Part shown: positions 9,894 to 18,208 of the stretch, piece after piece | How the letters are laid out: the number at the start of each line of letters is the position of its first letter | How positions within the stretch are numbered: position 1 is the first letter of the stretch | Assembly (NCBI GenBank): GCA_016706545.1 | Contig: JADJJK010000011.1 | Span: 124,001 to 188,000, forward strand | Reading direction: 5' to 3' | Source: Myxococcales bacterium | Lineage (GTDB): Bacteria > Myxococcota_A > Polyangia > Haliangiales > Haliangiaceae | Length of the DNA: 64,000 nt | Notes under the pieces: generated by a model | What the model saw: only the letters and a program-made list of their open reading frames with translations | Database searches by the model: none | What the model was told of the DNA's origin: nothing | Program-made: the position numbers and the translations under genes

Positions 9894-11708
9894 TCAGACT
9901 TTGAGTCCAACAAGTCGCATCAGGTCCAGCGCATTACTACGGTTCACAATTCCTGGCCGAAGCGTGAAGTCGAATACAAGCCTGTCGTCCTTCAGGAGAT
10001 CTTCAAAGTGCGCATTTCGCGCGCGCGGCTGCAAGGACTCTGCGAGCTGCGCCAGCGACAGGTCGTGAGTGGTCACCAGGCCGATCGCGCCGTGGTCGAG
10101 CAACGCCCTCACGATCGCCTCGCCCCCCTGTTGCCGATCGTGAGAGTTGGTCCCTGCCAGGATCTCATCCAGCAAGAACAGCGTGAAAGGCGAGCGCTCG
10201 GCGAGCCCTACCACGCCGCGGATCCTGCGGATCTCCGCGAAGAACCTCGACACGCCCTCCTGCAAGGAGTCAGAGGTCCGGATCGTGCCGCCGATGGCCA
10301 GCGGCGTCAGGGTCATGGCGCGGGCGCACACCGGAGCTCCGGCGAACGCGAGCACCGCGTTGGCCCCCACCGCGCGCAGCAGCGTGCTCTTGCCCGACAT
10401 GTTCGATCCGGTGATGAGCAGGAGCTGCACCTCGCCCAGCGCGACGTCATTGCGGACCATCGTCGCCGCAGGCAGCAGCGGATGGCCCAGCCCCTGCGCG
10501 GACAGCCGCGGCCGTGGCGCATCGGCGAGCAGCTCGGGGAACACGTTCTCCGGGTGCTCGTAGCTGTAGGTGGCCAGACATGAGAGCGCCTCCAGCGTGG
10601 CCACCGCGGCGACCCACCGGCTGATCATGGAGGCGTGCTGGGTGCGCCAGCTCTCGATCGCCAGCGCGAGCTGCGTCCCAAGGAGCAGCGGCGCGGAGAC
10701 CATGGCGAAGTAGGGGTTACGACGAGCGTCCATCCACTCGACCAGCCAGATGAGCCGCCGCACGCGCCGGCGCGCCAGGAGCTCGCCGTGCAGCTCCTGT
10801 TGCAGCTCCTGCAGCGCCGGGCAGGCGAAGCGCGCGCGCTCGACGCGCTCCACCAGCGAGGCCACCGTCTGCAGCTCCCGGGCGCGGTGGGCCGCGCGCT
10901 GGCTCACCTCCTCGGTGAGCTTGCGGTAGGTCATCGCGAACGCTGCCTGCGCGCCGAAGATCGCCAGCGCCGGCAGCAGCCAGGCCGACAGCACGCACCA
11001 GGCCGCGGGGATGGCGGACAGCCCGAGCAGCAAGGCCGCGCCACGCACGAGCGGCGACGCGGCGCGCGCGGGCGCCGAGATCCAGGCAGTCAGCCGGTCG
11101 CGCTGCACCTCCTGCTCGACCTGATGGCCGCACTCCCACATCTGCTCGCGCAGCGCGAGCATCCCCGACAGCTCACGCACGGCGCCCTGCCGCCACGCCA
11201 CCTGCGCAACGTCCGCCGGCGCCTTGAGCCAGTCTGCCAGCGTCGATCGCCCCGCCTCGGTCTGCGCCACGCACAGCAGGCCAAACAGGCCGCCGCGGCC
11301 AAACAGATCCAGGTCGGCAGCGTAGAGGTGATGCGGATCGGCATACGCCTCCCCTCGCGGCGCCGTGTCCATCCACCGCTCCTCGACGCGCGCCAGCCCC
11401 TGCTCGTAGTAAGCGAGGGTCCGCTGCCGAAGGCGGAGCTGCTCCTCGAGCCGCGCGATGACCACGGTGAGCACGACGAACACCGCGGCGCCCACCGCGG
11501 CGACGCCAGCGGCTGCGGTCCGCGGCGCCAGCGCCGCCGCACCCACCGTCGCCAGCAAGCAGACGATCCGCCCCGCCACCACGTTGCCATGCCGGCGGTC
11601 GATGGTCTCGCGCATCACCAGCTCCCCCGCGATGCGCTGGCGATAGGTCGCCGCTGGATCTTCCATCACGGCCCGCTTCGGCCCCGCTGTGCTCGGCATG
11701 ACACTCAC
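9894..11708 (-). CDS. Membrane-anchored MutS-like ATPase
   Basis: A member of the MutS ATPase superfamily, likely not the canonical mismatch repair MutS. About 604 residues. The N-terminal half carries two hydrophobic regions (a pair of segments near residues 45-85 and a second pair near 200-250), then a helical lever-like region. The C-terminal ATPase has Walker A GSNMSGKST near residue 432 and Walker B LFLLDEI near 512, followed by TTHD. The mismatch-reading N-terminal domain of MutS is not seen. Start is GTG 11708 because GAGGAG sits six bases upstream (11715-11720); the frame is open further up but without such a site. This family of membrane MutS-like proteins is widespread and poorly understood. 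It lies directly upstream of the PKS on the same strand. Confidence 0.85.
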   Translation of the reverse strand: MSVMPSTAGPKRAVMEDPAATYRQRIAGELVMRETIDRRHGNVVAGRIVCLLATVGAAALAPRTAAAGVAAVGAAVFVVLTVVIARLEEQLRLRQRTLAYYEQGLARVEERWMDTAPRGEAYADPHHLYAADLDLFGRGGLFGLLCVAQTEAGRSTLADWLKAPADVAQVAWRQGAVRELSGMLALREQMWECGHQVEQEVQRDRLTAWISAPARAASPLVRGAALLLGLSAIPAAWCVLSAWLLPALAIFGAQAAFAMTYRKLTEEVSQRAAHRARELQTVASLVERVERARFACPALQELQQELHGELLARRRVRRLIWLVEWMDARRNPYFAMVSAPLLLGTQLALAIESWRTQHASMISRWVAAVATLEALSCLATYSYEHPENVFPELLADAPRPRLSAQGLGHPLLPAATMVRNDVALGEVQLLLITGSNMSGKSTLLRAVGANAVLAFAGAPVCARAMTLTPLAIGGTIRTSDSLQEGVSRFFAEIRRIRGVVGLAERSPFTLFLLDEILAGTNSHDRQQGGEAIVRALLDHGAIGLVTTHDLSLAQLAESLQPRARNAHFEDLLKDDRLVFDFTLRPGIVNRSNALDLMRLVGLKV

Positions 11709-11821
11709 GAACGACTCCTCTTGTCGCCGCGCCAGACAAGCGCCGCGATCGCGACGCCGTACGGTACCACAGGCGACGCGACCACCTTCGCGGCCCACCC
11801 GTCCCCTTGGGCTAGCTAGCG

Positions 11822-12787
11822 CTACGGATCCAGCGCCGACAGCAGGTCATATCCGGTCCGGCGCTCCAGCTCCTCGACGGTGGTCACGTAGGCTTGCCAG
11901 TGCGCCGCCAGGATGCCGCGCGTGTTGGGCATCAGCACGGCGATCGTCTGCCGCTGCCCGCTGGTGACGGGCCGACCGGCTGGCACCAGCACCACCACCT
12001 TGAACGTGGCCTCTGGCACCGCCAGCCGCTGCGCGGGGACGGTGGAGCGCCCGATGTCCGGGCATTGGTCGCCCACCTGCCGCGCCCGGTGCGTCGCGCA
12101 CGATGACGGCCACACCGCGCCGGCGATCATGTACGCGTCCATCGGCGCGCCTGGGCTGCGCACCAGGACCTCGACGTGCCGCTCCAGCTCGTACCAGGGC
12201 CCGCGGTTGAGATCTCCGGTCTGCGGCAAGATGTTCGAGAGCACGAACGTGGCGCGGTTCTTCTCGGCGGTGGCGGTGCGCTCCTCCGAGCGCACCATAT
12301 GACCGCGGTCGAACCCGGAGTTGGTGTAGTCGGCGTGGGTCGGCCGGTAGAACGCCGGCGGCAGCGTGGTGTCGACGAGGAAGTTGCCCGAGTAGCGCGG
12401 CACGGAGCCAAAGTCCGCGGGCGTGGTCCGCCACGCCACCCAGTTGGCGGCGTTGAGGTACGGGCTGTAGCCAATGACCATCTCATCATGAACGAGGACG
12501 TGGTCGTCGGCCGGCGTCTGGTCGATGGGCTCGCCCAGGCTCAAGTGGACGGAGCTCGGCGGCGGCGGCGGAGGCGGCTCCTCCGGCGGGGCCGGTGGCG
12601 GCGGCGGTGGCTCGGTCGACGGCTCGCCCGGCGGGGTCGGTGGCTCGGTCGACGGCTCGCCCGGCGGCTCGGTCGGTGGCTCGACAGGCCCCACCGGCGG
12701 ACGAGCTACCGGGCCACAGGCGAAGACCAGCAGCAAGGCCGCCAGCACGCCGAGTCTCACGCCCATGAGGGCACCAGATCGTTGCAT
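11822..12787 (-). CDS. DNA/RNA non-specific endonuclease, secreted lipoprotein
   Basis: Extracellular or surface nuclease of the NUC1/EndA family (beta-beta-alpha-metal fold). About 321 residues. An N-terminal lipoprotein signal ends at LLLVFAC; a Pro/Glu-rich spacer (repeats of the type EPPTEPPG) covers roughly residues 30-90; the catalytic domain has DRGHMVRSEERT near residue 158, whose His is the general base, followed by a downstream Asn in FVLSNILPQ. Start ATG 12787 is chosen for the GAAGG eight bases upstream and because the signal peptide begins there; ATG 12766 is an alternative. It lies 49 bp after glycogen phosphorylase on the same strand. In predatory bacteria such enzymes may degrade prey DNA; that role is inference. 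Confidence 0.9.
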   Translation of the reverse strand: MQRSGALMGVRLGVLAALLLVFACGPVARPPVGPVEPPTEPPGEPSTEPPTPPGEPSTEPPPPPPAPPEEPPPPPPPSSVHLSLGEPIDQTPADDHVLVHDEMVIGYSPYLNAANWVAWRTTPADFGSVPRYSGNFLVDTTLPPAFYRPTHADYTNSGFDRGHMVRSEERTATAEKNRATFVLSNILPQTGDLNRGPWYELERHVEVLVRSPGAPMDAYMIAGAVWPSSCATHRARQVGDQCPDIGRSTVPAQRLAVPEATFKVVVLVPAGRPVTSGQRQTIAVLMPNTRGILAAHWQAYVTTVEELERRTGYDLLSALDP

Positions 12788-12836
12788 GATGCACGCCTTC
12801 GCACGAATTTCGGCGCGCGCCCAGAGCGCTGTGCGC

Positions 12837-15317
12837 TTACCTGCGCCGGCCGGAGACGTCCACCGGATCGACGTGCCAGATCTGCTCGGCATACTCGCGG
12901 ATCGAACGGTCAGAGGAGAAGCGGCCCATGCCCGCCGTGTTGAGGATGGAGGCCCGGGTCCACGTCGCCTGCGCTCGCCAGGCGCGCGCCACCGCCTCCT
13001 GCGCCTCGACGTAAGCGCGAAAGTCCGCGAGCACCATGAACGGGTCGTTGCGGGTCAAAGTGGCCAGAAGCGGCGCGAACAGCGCGGGCTCGCGGCGGCA
13101 GTAGAAGCCCTCGCCGATGAGCGAGAGCAGCTCCGCCAGCTCCGGATCTGCCTCCAGCACGGCCCGCGGGTCGTAGCCAGCGCGGCGCCGCGCCTCCACC
13201 TCCTCTGTGGTCATGCCAAAGAGAAAGAAGTTGTCGGCGCCGACCGCGTCGCGGATCTCCACGTTGGCGCCATCCAGCGTGCCGATGGTCAGCGCGCCGT
13301 TCATCGCGAACTTCATGTTGCCGGTCCCCGAGGCCTCGGTGCCGGCGGTGGAGATCTGCTCGGACAGATCGATCGCAGGATAGATGTGCTGCGCCGTCTT
13401 CACGCTGAAGTCCGGCACGAACACCACCGCGAGCTGATCGCGCGCGGCGGGATCTTCGGCCACGGTCTCGGCGATGGCGGTGGCGAGCCGGATCATCAGC
13501 TTGGCCAGCCAGTAGCTCGGCGCGGCCTTGCCGGCGAACAGGATGAGCCTCGCCGGTGAGTCCGCGGCCAGGCCGCGACGCAGCCGCTGGTGCAGCCACG
13601 CCGCGTGCAAGAGGTTCAGGTGCTGGCGCTTGTACTCATGGATGCGCTTGCACTGCCCGTCGAACAGCGCGGTGGCATCGAAGGTGCGGCCGGTGACCTG
13701 CTGCAGATACGCCGCCAGGCCTCGCTTGTTCTTGTCGCGAACCGCGCGCCAGCGCTCGCCGAAGCCCGGATCGTCGGCGTAGTCGCGCAGCACCTCCAGG
13801 CGGTCGAGCTGCCGCGGCCACGACGCGCCGATCACCTGGTCCAGCAGGCCGCGCAGCCCGCTGTTGGCCAGCGCGATGAAGCGCCGCGGCGTGACGCCGT
13901 TGGTCACGTTGCCGAAGCGCTCCGGATACATCTCGGCGAAGTCGCGCAGCACGGTCTCGCGCAGGAGGCGCGAGTGCAGCTCGGCCACCCCGTTGACCTT
14001 GTGCGAGGCCACCGTGGCCAGGTGAGCCATGCGCACCGCCTTGTCGCCGCGCTCGTCGATGAGGCTCATGCGCGCGATGCGCGGCTCGTCTCCCGGGAAG
14101 CGCGCGCGAACCTCCTCGAGGAAGCGGCGGTTGATCTCGTAGATGATCTCCAGGTGGCGCGGCAGCACCGCGGCAAACAGCGGCAAGGGCCAGGTCTCCA
14201 GCGCCTCCGGCATCAGCGTGTGGTTGGTGTACGAGACCGAGCGGTGGGTGATCGCCCAGGCCTGGTCCCAGCCCATGCCATGCACGTCCATCAGCAAGCG
14301 CATCAGCTCCGCCACCCCCAGCGACGGGTGCGTGTCGTTGAGCTGCAGCGCGAACTTGTCGCCGAAATGGTCGATGGTGGTGCGCTGCAAGAGCAGCCGG
14401 ATGCAGTCCTGCAGCGCGCACGAAACGAAGAAGTGCTGCTGCTCCAGGCGGAGCTGCTTGCCGGCCGCCGAGCTGTCGTTGGGATAGAGCACCTTGGTCA
14501 GGTTCTCGCTGCGGATCTTCTCCTCCACCGCGGACCAGTACGCGCCCACCTGGAAGGCATCCAGGTCGAACTCCTCGGCTGCGATCGCGGACCACAGCCG
14601 CAGGAAGTTCGCGTTCTGCGTGCCGTAGCCAAGGACCACGGTGTCGTACGGCACACCGCACACCACCCGGGCGGGCCGCCAGCGCACGCGATACTGACCG
14701 TCCTCGTCGTGGTAGTGCTCCGTGGTGCCGCCAAAGCCCACCGGGATCTCGATCTCGAAGCGCCGCACCTCCCACGGGTTGCCCAGGCGCAGCCAGCGGT
14801 CCGTGCGCTCGATCTGCCAGCCGTCCCGCAGGCCCTGATCGAAGATGCCAAACTCGTAGCGCAAGCCGTGGCCGATGGCGGGGATCTCCAGCGTGGCCAG
14901 CGAGTCCATGAAGCACGCGGCCAGGCGGCCCAGGCCGCCGTTGCCAAGGCCTGGCTCCTCCTCGTGCTCGATGAGCGCAGGCAGCTCCAGGCCGAGCTGG
15001 CGCATCGCCTCCGCGGCCTCCTTCTCCAGGCCCAAGCACAGGAGCGTGTTGCCGAGCTGCGGACCGATCAGGTACTCGGCGGACAGGTAGATCACCGTCC
15101 GGTGCTGCTCGCCGAGATACGTGGCGGCGGAGCGGCCCCAGCGATCGAGCACGCGATCGCGCAGCGCGTAGGACAGCGCGAGGTAGTAGTCATTGAGCGT
15201 GGCCACCGCCGGAAACTTGGCGAGCTGCTGCTCCAGCTTGGCCAGGACGTCCATCCGCAGCGCCACCACGGTGGGAGAGGAAGTGGAAGGAGCCTCGGGG
15301 TCGGGACGATCTGCCAT
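12837..15317 (-). CDS. glgP: Glycogen/alpha-glucan phosphorylase
   Basis: Releases glucose-1-phosphate from glycogen or maltodextrin, a PLP-dependent GT35 enzyme in the cytoplasm. About 826 residues, normal for the family. The N-terminal motif EEEPGLGNGGLGRLAACF is intact, and the PLP lysine lies in GTGNMKFAMNG near residue 669, with TIGTLDGANVEI after it. Start ATG 15317 is chosen because the conserved sequence begins soon after; the frame is open another 27 codons upstream. The nuclease lipoprotein follows 49 bp downstream and could be co-transcribed, with no obvious functional link. Confidence 0.97.
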   Translation of the reverse strand: MADRPDPEAPSTSSPTVVALRMDVLAKLEQQLAKFPAVATLNDYYLALSYALRDRVLDRWGRSAATYLGEQHRTVIYLSAEYLIGPQLGNTLLCLGLEKEAAEAMRQLGLELPALIEHEEEPGLGNGGLGRLAACFMDSLATLEIPAIGHGLRYEFGIFDQGLRDGWQIERTDRWLRLGNPWEVRRFEIEIPVGFGGTTEHYHDEDGQYRVRWRPARVVCGVPYDTVVLGYGTQNANFLRLWSAIAAEEFDLDAFQVGAYWSAVEEKIRSENLTKVLYPNDSSAAGKQLRLEQQHFFVSCALQDCIRLLLQRTTIDHFGDKFALQLNDTHPSLGVAELMRLLMDVHGMGWDQAWAITHRSVSYTNHTLMPEALETWPLPLFAAVLPRHLEIIYEINRRFLEEVRARFPGDEPRIARMSLIDERGDKAVRMAHLATVASHKVNGVAELHSRLLRETVLRDFAEMYPERFGNVTNGVTPRRFIALANSGLRGLLDQVIGASWPRQLDRLEVLRDYADDPGFGERWRAVRDKNKRGLAAYLQQVTGRTFDATALFDGQCKRIHEYKRQHLNLLHAAWLHQRLRRGLAADSPARLILFAGKAAPSYWLAKLMIRLATAIAETVAEDPAARDQLAVVFVPDFSVKTAQHIYPAIDLSEQISTAGTEASGTGNMKFAMNGALTIGTLDGANVEIRDAVGADNFFLFGMTTEEVEARRRAGYDPRAVLEADPELAELLSLIGEGFYCRREPALFAPLLATLTRNDPFMVLADFRAYVEAQEAVARAWRAQATWTRASILNTAGMGRFSSDRSIREYAEQIWHVDPVDVSGRRR

Positions 15318-15431
15318 GGACGCTAGCGTATCCTGCCCTCCACCACCTTGGGCAGCCGCGCCGGCCGCTTGCGTATCAGAGCTTCTCCCACCGTTCACGC
15401 CGCGGCGCGGCGAAGATCGAAGCCGTGGGGC

Positions 15432-16238
15432 TCAGCGATCCAGCGACTTGCCGCAATGTGGACAGCTAGCCTGTGACGGCTGCGCTTCGCTCTTGCTCCG
15501 GCCGATCTCCTCGAAGAACCCGCCGGTCACGATGCCCACCGGCAGCGCCACCGCGCAGATGCCAAGCAGCCCCACCAGGGCCCCGATCACCTTGCCGGTC
15601 GCGCTCGTCGGCACCATGTCGCCATAGCCGATGGTGGTGATGGTCTCCACGCTCCACCACATCGCCTGCGGGATGCTGGTGAAGGTCGTGCCCGGCTGAC
15701 CGTGCTCCGCCACATAGATAGCCCCCGCAGACACGAACATGGCTACCACCACCACCACCAGCGAGATGATGAGATCGGGCCGCTTGCCCTGCAGCACCCG
15801 GGTCAGGGTGGTGAAGGCGTGACTCGCGCGCTCGGAACGCAACAGGCGCAGGAGCCGGAGCAAGCGGAGCGTGCGCAAGAAGCGAAGATCGATGGTGCCC
15901 GGCCAGTACAGCTCCAGATAGAACGGCGCGATCGCCACCAGATCCACCAGCGCCATCGGGGTGAGCGCGAAGCGCAGGCGGCCCAGCACCGGGCGCGCGA
16001 AGTGAGGATCCAGGACGCAGCACCACAGGCGCAGCGCGTACTCCACCGTGAACACCGCGATGGAGACCCACTCGACCCAGGCCAGCAGCCGCGGCGCGCG
16101 CGCCGCCAGCGCCGTGTCCGTCTCCAGCACGCTGGCGGTGACGCTGAGCGCGATCACCGCCAGCAGCCCCAGGTTGATCGCCCTCCCCAAGCGTCCTTGC
16201 GGACGCGCGCTCATCAAGATGTCGTAGACGCGCTGCAT
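15432..16238 (-). CDS. Voltage-gated-type potassium channel
   Basis: Six-helix K+ channel subunit of the Kv type in the inner membrane. About 268 residues. S1-S3 are hydrophobic; S4 is Arg/Leu-repeated (RFLRTLRLLRLLRLLR, residues about 117-132); the pore loop has the selectivity filter TIGYGD near residue 200; S6 follows. The C-terminus ends with CPHCGKSL, a lone CxxC knuckle, whose partner would have to come from another subunit. Start ATG 16238 is the first Met before S1. The frame is open to 16403, but that would overlap the divergent gene at 16388 and has no hydrophobic content; no clear Shine-Dalgarno decides it. Confidence 0.92.
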   Translation of the reverse strand: MQRVYDILMSARPQGRLGRAINLGLLAVIALSVTASVLETDTALAARAPRLLAWVEWVSIAVFTVEYALRLWCCVLDPHFARPVLGRLRFALTPMALVDLVAIAPFYLELYWPGTIDLRFLRTLRLLRLLRLLRSERASHAFTTLTRVLQGKRPDLIISLVVVVVAMFVSAGAIYVAEHGQPGTTFTSIPQAMWWSVETITTIGYGDMVPTSATGKVIGALVGLLGICAVALPVGIVTGGFFEEIGRSKSEAQPSQASCPHCGKSLDR

Positions 16239-16387
16239 GTCATGGCCAGCAGGCCATAGCGATGCCAGGCGCTTCAAGAACTCTGACCTGTAGAAATCTT
16301 GCCGACCAACCACACTGCAGCCCACATTGCGACACGATGGCGGCGTTTGACCGGATCTGGTAGCGTGACGACCCGAGAGGTCGAGTG

Positions 16388-17350
16388 ATGGAGGCGGTAG
16401 CATCTCACCTGATCAGGACAGCACGGTCGCTCGACGCGAACGCGCTGAGGGAGCAGCTAGACCGGCTGCGCGCTGCACTCGGAGGGGTGACCACCTTCAT
16501 CCCGAGGTCGGGGACGCTCGCGTATGACCACCAGGCCATCGCGGCCCGCGTACGCGGCGTGATCGAAACCCTGGACAAGATTGATCTGAGCGCGGCCAAC
16601 ACGACCTCCGGGCCGCTCGGCGACCTCCCCTCCGAGTTCCCTCCTGCGCGGTTGCGCCAGCTCATCGGACGGTTGCAGGACTCCCTGATCGCTCGGGTCC
16701 AGCAAGTGCTCGGCGAGCAAAAGCTGGAGGCCGTCCGCGCGCTGTTGAGCATGGACATGCCCGACGTCATGCAGGCGATGCGCAAGGAGCACGATGAGAA
16801 CGCGCACTCCGACCTGATCGCCTGGCTCCTCGATCCGAGACAGGCCCCCACGATCGCTCCGCCCGCGCTGCGGGCGCTGTGCCAGCGACTGGGGCCGAAA
16901 TGGAGCGAAGCGATATCGAGCGCCATCCATAGTCAGACCATCTCCGTACGCAGGGAGGTGGTTCTCGCACGAGCGCTCCACGATGGGCATGATCTGTCTC
17001 GCGTGGACATCACGGTGTCTGGACCTGACTTCATGCTCGCGATTGAGAACAAGCTCTGGACTCTTGAGCACGACGACCAGACGAAGACATACTGGTCACA
17101 TCTCGAGGCCCTGGACGGCCTCCGGGGAGGTCTATTCCTGTCGCCCAGCGGCATGATGGCTAGCTGCCCGGCGTTCTTGCCGGTCTCCTACCTCGACTTG
17201 ATCTCGGCGATGGTCGAAGGGCCAGCCCGAGGCCCCGTACCGGCTATTGAGCGCACGATGCTCGGGCTGTACCTGACCACGCTTTTCGCGCACGTCTGTT
17301 CTTCCGAAGCCAGCTCGATCCACGACCTGTTCACAAGACAATCACAATGA
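16388..17350 (+). CDS. PD-(D/E)XK nuclease family protein
   Basis: Predicted nuclease-fold protein of about 320 residues. The motif DENAHSDLIAWLLDP (from about residue 136) and the catalytic pattern Asp207 then IENK with Glu220 and Lys222 match the PD-(D/E)XK superfamily, closest by eye to the PDDEXK_4 group; EHDDQTKTYWSHL follows as in that group. The target is unknown; such proteins often occur in defence or mobile loci. ATG 16388 is preferred over GTG 16385 because GAGAGG at 16375-16380 is seven bases away. Its stop overlaps the next start by four bases (ATGA), so the two are translationally coupled. Base use looks less GC-biased than the neighbours, which suggests transfer. Confidence 0.75.
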   Translation: MEAVASHLIRTARSLDANALREQLDRLRAALGGVTTFIPRSGTLAYDHQAIAARVRGVIETLDKIDLSAANTTSGPLGDLPSEFPPARLRQLIGRLQDSLIARVQQVLGEQKLEAVRALLSMDMPDVMQAMRKEHDENAHSDLIAWLLDPRQAPTIAPPALRALCQRLGPKWSEAISSAIHSQTISVRREVVLARALHDGHDLSRVDITVSGPDFMLAIENKLWTLEHDDQTKTYWSHLEALDGLRGGLFLSPSGMMASCPAFLPVSYLDLISAMVEGPARGPVPAIERTMLGLYLTTLFAHVCSSEASSIHDLFTRQSQ

Positions 17351-17808
17351 GCACTCTCAGCGAAGTCACCATCCTTGTCGGGCAACGCGCCCGCGACATC
17401 GAGAAAGCCCGAGAGATCTTCGTCGCCGAGATCCGCGCCTTTGTCGGTGGCATCTTGTCCGGCATTCGGATCATCCGAGGCGAGCCGTGGACGGCACCAC
17501 GGGTCCGGATCGTGCTGCCGAAGGAGATCGAGAACGAGACCAAGACAACGAGCGACCTCAGCTCCCACTACGGGATCGCCCGAACCGAGCTGCGATTCAA
17601 GAAGGGCACTAACTTCCGCCAGATCTCCGACGTTCGTTTCGGGATCGAGTTCGATGAGACCTCCGAGCGGTTCGTCTGGCATGTCACCTTGGTGCCAGCC
17701 GCCGCCGAAGTCGCGCACGGTCTCACCGAGGCCCGCATAGGGCCGCAGCGCGTCGAACGCGGCCAGGCGGCGCCAGGCCGTCAGGGTCTCGCTGGCCAGC
17801 CGATGTAG
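17347..17808 (+). CDS. Unknown partner of the PD-(D/E)XK protein, probably 3'-truncated
   Basis: 153 residues, coupled to the preceding nuclease-like gene by an ATGA overlap. I do not recognise a family. The first ~115 residues look like a genuine soluble protein with balanced composition (motifs VRIVLPKEIENET, LRFKKGTNF, DVRFGIEFDE). From about residue 117 (after WHVTLVPA, near 17700) composition changes to Arg/Gly/Gln-rich and the sequence there is antisense to a plausible reading frame on the other strand. I infer the native 3' end was lost at a junction near 17700-17730 and the present stop is fortuitous. Confidence 0.6.
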   Translation: MSTLSEVTILVGQRARDIEKAREIFVAEIRAFVGGILSGIRIIRGEPWTAPRVRIVLPKEIENETKTTSDLSSHYGIARTELRFKKGTNFRQISDVRFGIEFDETSERFVWHVTLVPAAAEVAHGLTEARIGPQRVERGQAAPGRQGLAGQPM

Positions 17809-17970
17809 CGCCGCGAGAAATCGAAACTGAGGACAGCTCGCCTCGCGCGGTCCCCACGCCGAGAACCTGTGGCACCGCCGGCCGCCATTGGAGACCACCG
17901 CCTCGATCAGGAAGCCGTCCACGCCGTGCTGCTCGACATTGGCCACCGTGGTCCAGTCCGAGCTGCTCAT
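17720..17970 (-). pseudogene. Possible gene remnant opposite the truncated partner gene
   Basis: On the minus strand from ATG 17970 a frame reads with normal protein composition (MSSSDWTTVANVEQHG, then CHRFSAWGPREASCP and FRFLAALHRLASETLTAW) for about 80 residues. It then runs into the antisense of the plus-strand gene with no stop of its own until 17188. The useful part looks like the N-terminal piece of an unrecognised protein cut off at the same junction that truncated the plus-strand gene. Evidence is compositional only. Confidence 0.3.
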
Positions 17971-18208
17971 CGGCGAGGAAGTGCGCGGTGGCACCAGCCG
18001 GCGCCACCGCCACTTCGCGCAGCGTGCGCGCCTCGCGAGCGAGCCGCTGCACGTACTCCAGATCGCTGTGCCGGGGTGCCAGCGGCCCTCAACAGCGTTC
18101 CGCGACCGGCGCGCGTATCAGCGCGTGCGCACCGCCTCGATGCAAGCAAATCGCAGGCCTGGGCGTTGGCCTTCTCGCTTACGCGCGGCCCCGCGATCTC
18201 GCGCTGGG

